From the NCBI GenBank assembly GCA_964558325.1, contig CAZLCX010000010.1, positions 1-64,000 of the forward strand: a stretch of DNA of 64,000 nucleotides. The letters are read 5' to 3'. The translations under genes and the position numbers were made by a program. This document shows, in pieces, positions 60,092-64,000 of the stretch. This DNA is from Halonatronomonas sp964558325 (GTDB lineage Bacteria > Bacillota > Halanaerobiia > Halanaerobiales > Halarsenatibacteraceae). Every line of letters starts with the position of its first letter. The first letter of the stretch is position 1. The notes beneath the pieces are model-generated. The model ran no database searches and was not told where the DNA came from. It saw only the letters and a program-made list of their open reading frames with translations.

Positions 60092-60919
60092 CTATAAACC
60101 TTTTTTAAGATCATCGAATGCCTTGATTTCTTTTAAGAGACCTTCCATTTTATCCAGGGGAATCATGGTGGCACTGTCACTTAAAGCCTGAGCTGGTTCT
60201 GGATGGGTCTCAATAAAGAGACTGGAAACCCCGACAGCAGTGGCAGCTCTGGCCAGAGCCGGTGCATATTCTTTTTCTCCACCTGAGCTGTCGCCGGCTG
60301 CTCCTGGCAGCTGTACACTATGGGTTACATCAAAGACGACTGGGTACCCAGTTTCTGCCATTCTTACCAGAGAGCGAAAATCAGAAACTAAATTATTATA
60401 GCCAAAACTGGCACCTCTCTCTGTTAAAAGTATCTTATAGTTGCCGGTACTCTCAATTTTTTCTACAACCTGGTCAATATCCCAGGGAGCAAGGAATTGA
60501 CCCTTTTTCACATTAACTACCCTGCCTGTCTCACCAACTGCCAGAACCAGGTCAGTCTGCCGGCATAAAAAGGCCGGTATCTGAATGATATCAAGGACAT
60601 CGCCGGCAATTCTGGCTTCTTCCGGGGAATGGACATCTGAAAGAACCGGTAGATTAAGTTCATCTTTAATCTCTGCTAATATTCTTAAGCCTTTTTCCAG
60701 GCCAGGCCCCCTGAAGGATCTGTGAGAGGAACGATTAGCTTTATCATATGAAGATTTAAAAACAAATGGTATTTTAAGTTTATCAGTTATCTCTTTTAAG
60801 GCCGAAGCTGTTTTTAGAGCTATTTCCCTTGATTCAAGTGCACAGGGCCCGGCTATTAAGACAAATGGTTCTTTCTGACTAAAAACAACCTGATCATTTA
60901 ATCTTATTTTTGTTGCCAT
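60092..60919 (-). CDS. kdsA: 3-deoxy-8-phosphooctulonate synthase, metal-dependent type
   Basis: A 275-residue enzyme joining phosphoenolpyruvate and arabinose 5-phosphate to Kdo 8-phosphate. Motifs are FKSSYDKANRSSHRSFRGPG, LSDVHSPEEA and FDVTHSVQLPG. The N-terminal segment reads IAGPCALES: the Cys (residue 26) is the ligand of metal-dependent KdsA enzymes (Aquifex type), where the E. coli enzyme has Asn. The ATG immediately follows the kdsB stop. Confidence 0.97.
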   Translation of the reverse strand: MATKIRLNDQVVFSQKEPFVLIAGPCALESREIALKTASALKEITDKLKIPFVFKSSYDKANRSSHRSFRGPGLEKGLRILAEIKDELNLPVLSDVHSPEEARIAGDVLDIIQIPAFLCRQTDLVLAVGETGRVVNVKKGQFLAPWDIDQVVEKIESTGNYKILLTERGASFGYNNLVSDFRSLVRMAETGYPVVFDVTHSVQLPGAAGDSSGGEKEYAPALARAATAVGVSSLFIETHPEPAQALSDSATMIPLDKMEGLLKEIKAFDDLKKGL

Positions 60920-61660
60920 TTAACTTAACCCTCCATCATTTTCTAATATTTTACTGACTTCCTTTAAATCATCTGGCCGATCGACTCCAGGACCATGATG
61001 CTCTGTAATCCCAACCTTGATTTTATAACCATTCTCTAAGACTCTCAGCTGTTCAAGTGATTCTGCTTTCTCTAAAGGCGTTGGCTCTAGCTCAGTATAT
61101 TTTAATAAAAAATCTCTCCTATAAACATATAAACCTATATGCTGCAGGTATTTTTCTTTTAATTTATCCCTGTCTCTGTAATAAGGTATCTTTGCCCTTG
61201 AAAAATAGAGGGCATGATCATTTTTATCTAAAACAACCTTAACTCTGTCATCTTTTTGGGCGGTCACTGCTGAGATAGGGCTGGCCAGGGTGGACATTTG
61301 AATATCCTGACTGTTTTTAAGAATTTTAATGGCCTGATCAATCATGGCCGGCCTGATTAAAGGTTCATCGCCCTGGACATTAACAATTATTTCTACATCT
61401 AAATCTCTGGCCACTTCAGCCAGCCGGTCAGTCCCGCTTTGATGTTCTGCTGCAGTCATCACTGCCCTGCCGCCAAATTCATTTACCTTTTTATATACTC
61501 TTTGATCATCAGTTGCAATTAATACCTGATCGACTAATTCAGCCTCCAGTGAGCGTTGATAGACATGTTCAAGTACTGGTTTGCCATTTAAATCGGCTAA
61601 TACTTTTCCAGGAAATCTCTTTGAATTATATCTTGCAGGTATTATAACTACCGAATTCAT
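60920..61660 (-). CDS. kdsB: 3-deoxy-manno-octulosonate cytidylyltransferase
   Basis: About 246 residues from ATG 61660; a GTG three codons earlier overlaps the GAGGTG ribosome-binding site and is rejected. Motifs are VVIIPARYNSKRFPGKVL, LIATDD, VNVQGDEPLIRPAMI and YFSRAKIPYYRD. It activates Kdo as CMP-Kdo, the donor for WaaA. The window therefore holds the last activation step and the transferase. Kdo 8-phosphate phosphatase (kdsC) is not adjacent. Confidence 0.96.
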   Translation of the reverse strand: MNSVVIIPARYNSKRFPGKVLADLNGKPVLEHVYQRSLEAELVDQVLIATDDQRVYKKVNEFGGRAVMTAAEHQSGTDRLAEVARDLDVEIIVNVQGDEPLIRPAMIDQAIKILKNSQDIQMSTLASPISAVTAQKDDRVKVVLDKNDHALYFSRAKIPYYRDRDKLKEKYLQHIGLYVYRRDFLLKYTELEPTPLEKAESLEQLRVLENGYKIKVGITEHHGPGVDRPDDLKEVSKILENDGGLS

Positions 61661-61686
61661 TTTAAGCACCTCTTAATATTTTAACT

Positions 61687-62664
61687 TTAAATCTTTCCTA
61701 TTAAGCTTTCTCCAATATTTATGGCCTGGCCTGTCTGGTCTTTAAAGGCCATCTTGATTTCAAGNNNNNNNNNNNNNNNNNNNNNNNNNNNNNNNNNNNN
61801 NNNNNNNNNNNNNNNNNNNNNNNNNNNNNNNNNNNNNNNNNNNNNNNNNNNNNNNNNNNNNNNNACATTTTTATTGTTTAATCTATTAAGGCTGAATTTT
61901 TCTCCAGCTATATTCTGTAAATATGAAGGTTCATGACTTGAAAGGTATATGTAAGCCGGGTCATTATAATCCTTTAGTTCTTTTATAATTTCTTCTAATT
62001 TGCTACTGCTAACCTGGTCGGCCCTGGTTATTACCATGCCATCTGCTCTTTTTAATGAGCTTTTATTTTCCCTTAATAAACCCCTGGGTATTAAATAATT
62101 ATAACCAAAGGGATTGGTAGCGTCAATAAGAACTAGATCATAATCTCTAATAATTCTTCTATGTTGAAAACCATCATCAAGGAGAATAAAATCTGGCTTA
62201 AATTCTTCCTGGGCATAGCTGGCGGCTTTTAATCTATCTTTACAGATAATGACCGGTATCTCGCTTAGCTTACTGGCCAGCATAAAGGCTTCATCTCCAG
62301 CTAATTTGGCCCCTGCCAGAATTTCATCACCATTTGATACCACTAAAGGTTTTTCATTATCGCCTCGATAACCTCTACTAATTATAACAATATCCTGCTC
62401 AAGCTTATTCAAATCACTGGCAATAGCCTCTACTGCCGGTGTTTTACCGGTACCCCCTGTGGTAATATTGCCTATACTTATAGTTTTTGCATCTACTCTG
62501 CCCCTTTTAAATATGTTTTTATCATACATAAGGTTTCTGATAAAGACCGCAAAACCATATAGATAAGATAACAGTCTTAACTTTAATTTTATTAGATTAG
62601 AGACAGGACCTTTTTTATTGCCTCTAATAATCTCTAATAAGTAATTTCTCAATCCTGTATTCAT
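61687..62664 (-). CDS. lpxK: tetraacyldisaccharide 4'-kinase (interrupted by assembly gap)
   Basis: An apparent 325-residue LpxK, of which about 34 residues are unread because of the run of N. The P-loop is SIGNITTGGTGKTPAVEAI. DDGFQHRRIIRDYDLVLID, VISRGYRG and PRGLLRE are diagnostic. It phosphorylates the lipid A disaccharide at the 4' position on the inner membrane. The frame continues on the far side (EIKMAFKDQTGQ) to a normal length, so the gap is probably close to 100 bases in size, but this is not proven. Confidence 0.93.
   Translation of the reverse strand: MNTGLRNYLLEIIRGNKKGPVSNLIKLKLRLLSYLYGFAVFIRNLMYDKNIFKRGRVDAKTISIGNITTGGTGKTPAVEAIASDLNKLEQDIVIISRGYRGDNEKPLVVSNGDEILAGAKLAGDEAFMLASKLSEIPVIICKDRLKAASYAQEEFKPDFILLDDGFQHRRIIRDYDLVLIDATNPFGYNYLIPRGLLRENKSSLKRADGMVITRADQVSSSKLEEIIKELKDYNDPAYIYLSSHEPSYLQNIAGEKFSLNRLNNKNXXXXXXXXXXXXXXXXXXXXXXXXXXXXXXXXXXLEIKMAFKDQTGQAINIGESLIGKI
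61765..61864. other. assembly gap of 100 N
   Basis: One hundred unread bases inside lpxK. A round number suggests a scaffold gap of estimated or arbitrary length. The apparently continuous frame across it is only suggestive. Confidence 0.99.
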
Positions 62665-62668
62665 ACTC

Positions 62669-63286
62669 TCACAGCCTTTTTTCAGCGGCTAGATTTGCTT
62701 TTTCAAGGCCGGCTTCAATTATTTTAGCCGCCTCTTCCCGGTCCAGGTCTTCTAAATCTATAATTGGTTCGCCGTAATAGATTACAATCTTACTGAATAA
62801 AAAGGGGAGCTCAAAATTATCCCAGCTCTTGTTAAAGGTATGTTTCCAGCCATTAGCGACTCCAAGCGGAATAATTGGGCAGCCGTTTCTCTGCTGAATC
62901 ATAACAGCCCCCAGTTTAATCTTTCTGGCTGGTCCTCTGGGACCATCAGGGGTAATAACTAGCTGTTTCTTATCCCTGACTAATTTTAACATCTTTTTCA
63001 GTGAGCTGACAGCACCAGAAGAACTGGAACCCCTAACAACATTCCAGCCTAATTTTTCCAGGGACTGACTAATAATTTCTCCTTCATTGCTCTGACTGGC
63101 CAGGGCTGTATATCCATAATCAGCCAGGGCTACTGCAATTGACCAGAGATGACAGTGCCAGCCTAAAATCAGGCCTCCATCCTTAATGGCAGACTCTGCC
63201 TCTGATTTATTGTATTCCTGAATTCTATATGTTAATCTTCCTAATTTCATTAGTTTTTCTAAAATCAAAGGATAATATTTCTCCAT
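62669..63286 (-). CDS. DUF374 lysophospholipid/lipid A acyltransferase-family protein
   Basis: A 205-residue protein of the DUF374 family. The expected first His motif appears as LGWHCHLWS. ASQSNEGEIISQSLEKLGW and the diagnostic TPDGPRGPARKIKLGA follow. The family belongs to the lysophospholipid acyltransferase fold and occurs next to lipid A genes, suggesting a second acyl transfer to lipid A (inference). It is four bases upstream of lpxK. Confidence 0.88.
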   Translation of the reverse strand: MEKYYPLILEKLMKLGRLTYRIQEYNKSEAESAIKDGGLILGWHCHLWSIAVALADYGYTALASQSNEGEIISQSLEKLGWNVVRGSSSSGAVSSLKKMLKLVRDKKQLVITPDGPRGPARKIKLGAVMIQQRNGCPIIPLGVANGWKHTFNKSWDNFELPFLFSKIVIYYGEPIIDLEDLDREEAAKIIEAGLEKANLAAEKRL

Positions 63287-63314
63287 AATTCCCCTTCCAG
63301 ACTAATAAAAACGA

Positions 63315-63788
63315 CTAGGCCTCTTTATCCTCTGCTAAACCAAAATAATGAATACCCATGCCTGAAACTTCATGGTCAACATCTAAACCAGGTATCCCTA
63401 ATTTACCATAGAGACCAACTGCCAGGTGCAGACCTTTTCTGACAATCCCAATTTTAATTCCGGCACCTGAAATACTGAGCATCGGTCTATCAAAATCAGA
63501 TAAAGCCCTTTCTACCGATCTGGTTAAAACTCGTTGATCCTGAACGTCTTCATCAATCACGCCGCCTTTGATTGCAGCACCTAATGAATTTCTTAAAATC
63601 TTATTCTTTACTTCTTCACCCTTACCTCCGGCCCTGGTTATCACCGGTAAATACCCCTCTGATTTAAGGGCTTCAATAAATTCATCATCTCTATTATCAT
63701 CAACCATAGCCAAAATAATGGCCACTTTACCAAGTGACCGCTCGCCTTCAATATTTATAAATTCACTGATCATAAAATCATCTAACAT
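63315..63788 (-). CDS. HutP-family protein
   Basis: A 157-residue protein. The C-terminal 90 residues (SISGAGIKIGIVRKGLHLAVGLYG, then GLDVDHEVSGMGIHYFG) fit the HutP family, including the His and Glu/His residues near the end that bind Mg2+ in Bacillus HutP. HutP is an RNA-binding antiterminator controlling histidine-utilisation genes. Here no hut gene is present and it heads an envelope operon, so its target and ligand are unknown. An RNA-level regulator of the downstream genes is possible. ATG is preceded by GAGGTGG. Confidence 0.8.
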   Translation of the reverse strand: MLDDFMISEFINIEGERSLGKVAIILAMVDDNRDDEFIEALKSEGYLPVITRAGGKGEEVKNKILRNSLGAAIKGGVIDEDVQDQRVLTRSVERALSDFDRPMLSISGAGIKIGIVRKGLHLAVGLYGKLGIPGLDVDHEVSGMGIHYFGLAEDKEA

Positions 63789-63878
63789 TTTTCCACCTCA
63801 TCTATAATATACTTAATCATCCTGCTAAACTATAATTCAATATTTATAGTTGTTTTCCTGCTTTATAATTAAATCTTA

Positions 63879-64000
63879 TTAATCTAATTTATGTTTTCTC
63901 CCGGAATCAGTCTGATCTATCAATTCTTCTGGAAAAGGTTTAAAGTAGGTCTGATCGTTAAGATAGTCGACTTCCTGTTCTATTATCCAGCCATTAAGCA
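63879..64000 (-). CDS. C-terminal end of a gene that continues past the window
   Basis: On the minus strand an open frame runs from the right edge to a TAA at 63879-63881, giving about 39 residues with a hydrophilic, acidic/aromatic composition (segments DYLNDQTYFKPFPEEL and GRKHKLD). It is too short to identify. It lies 90 bases upstream of the HutP-family gene on the same strand, and could be the next member of the envelope operon. Confidence 0.5.
   Translation of the reverse strand, partial: LNGWIIEQEVDYLNDQTYFKPFPEELIDQTDSGRKHKLD

Noticed and set aside
63825..63860. AT-rich hairpin as a terminator near the right edge
   Set aside because: The 8-bp stem has only A/T pairs except two G/C pairs and is not followed by a T run, so it is too weak to call.

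Overview
The window reads as a low-GC anaerobic, salt-adapted Firmicute that keeps an outer membrane. The best guess is the Halanaerobiales, inferred from gene content and not from a marker-gene comparison. It carries Kdo and lipid A genes (kdsD, kdsA, kdsB, lpxK, a waaA fusion, two acyltransferases, heptosyltransferase-type GT9 domains), which imply lipopolysaccharide. It also carries Firmicute traits: a c-di-AMP riboswitch, a HutP-family protein and an Etf-linked lactate dehydrogenase operon. The ATP synthase c subunit has a Na+-binding signature, and there are a Na+/Ca2+-type antiporter and a Trk/Ktr K+ system, all consistent with life in salt. No rRNA, tRNA, CRISPR array, prophage or insertion sequence was seen.

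Layout. 1-4.2 kb: the end of a membrane HD-GYP protein, an unknown gene overlapping it, a CPBP protein lacking its usual histidines, a two-part permease behind CsoR-like palindromes, and a DUF1028 hydrolase. 4.4-18 kb (minus strand): rpmE, tdk, prfA, prmC, Sua5/YwlC, rpiB, upp, a WecA/TagO-type transferase, then the full atp operon, ending in a clear terminator. 18.1-25.6 kb: a lactate operon (lctP-etfB-etfA-ldh-larA) with a 19-bp palindromic operator and its probable FadR-family regulator, which follows rho. 26.9-36.6 kb: cation antiporter, class II aldolase, a zinc-ribbon protein of unknown role, RidA, two crotonases flanking a HAD phosphatase, pyrG, argS, flavodoxin-like protein, thioredoxin. 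36.7-40.9 kb: M18 aminopeptidase, divergent ccdA-tlpA pair, CoA-disulfide-reductase-like flavoenzyme.

40.9-49.1 kb is the most distinctive regulatory unit. A consensus promoter, a c-di-AMP riboswitch and an intrinsic terminator precede a histidine kinase, two response regulators (one with TPR repeats), two RCK proteins, a TrkH channel and an amino-acid permease fused to UspA domains. This looks like a K+/osmotic-stress operon under c-di-AMP control. Beside it, on the plus strand, lies a short orphan promoter-to-terminator unit that may be an unrecognised small RNA or small-peptide gene. Hydroxylamine reductase (hcp) follows.

51.1-64 kb (minus strand): a long envelope operon: a partial gene at the edge, HutP-family protein, DUF374 acyltransferase, lpxK (interrupted by a 100-N assembly gap), kdsB, kdsA, kdsD, LpxL-like acyltransferase, a WaaA-GT9 fusion, a second GT9, a GH65 phosphorylase, a DUF368 undecaprenyl-phosphate flippase candidate and an ECF S-component. 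Genes are mostly overlapping or a few bases apart, so one transcript is likely.
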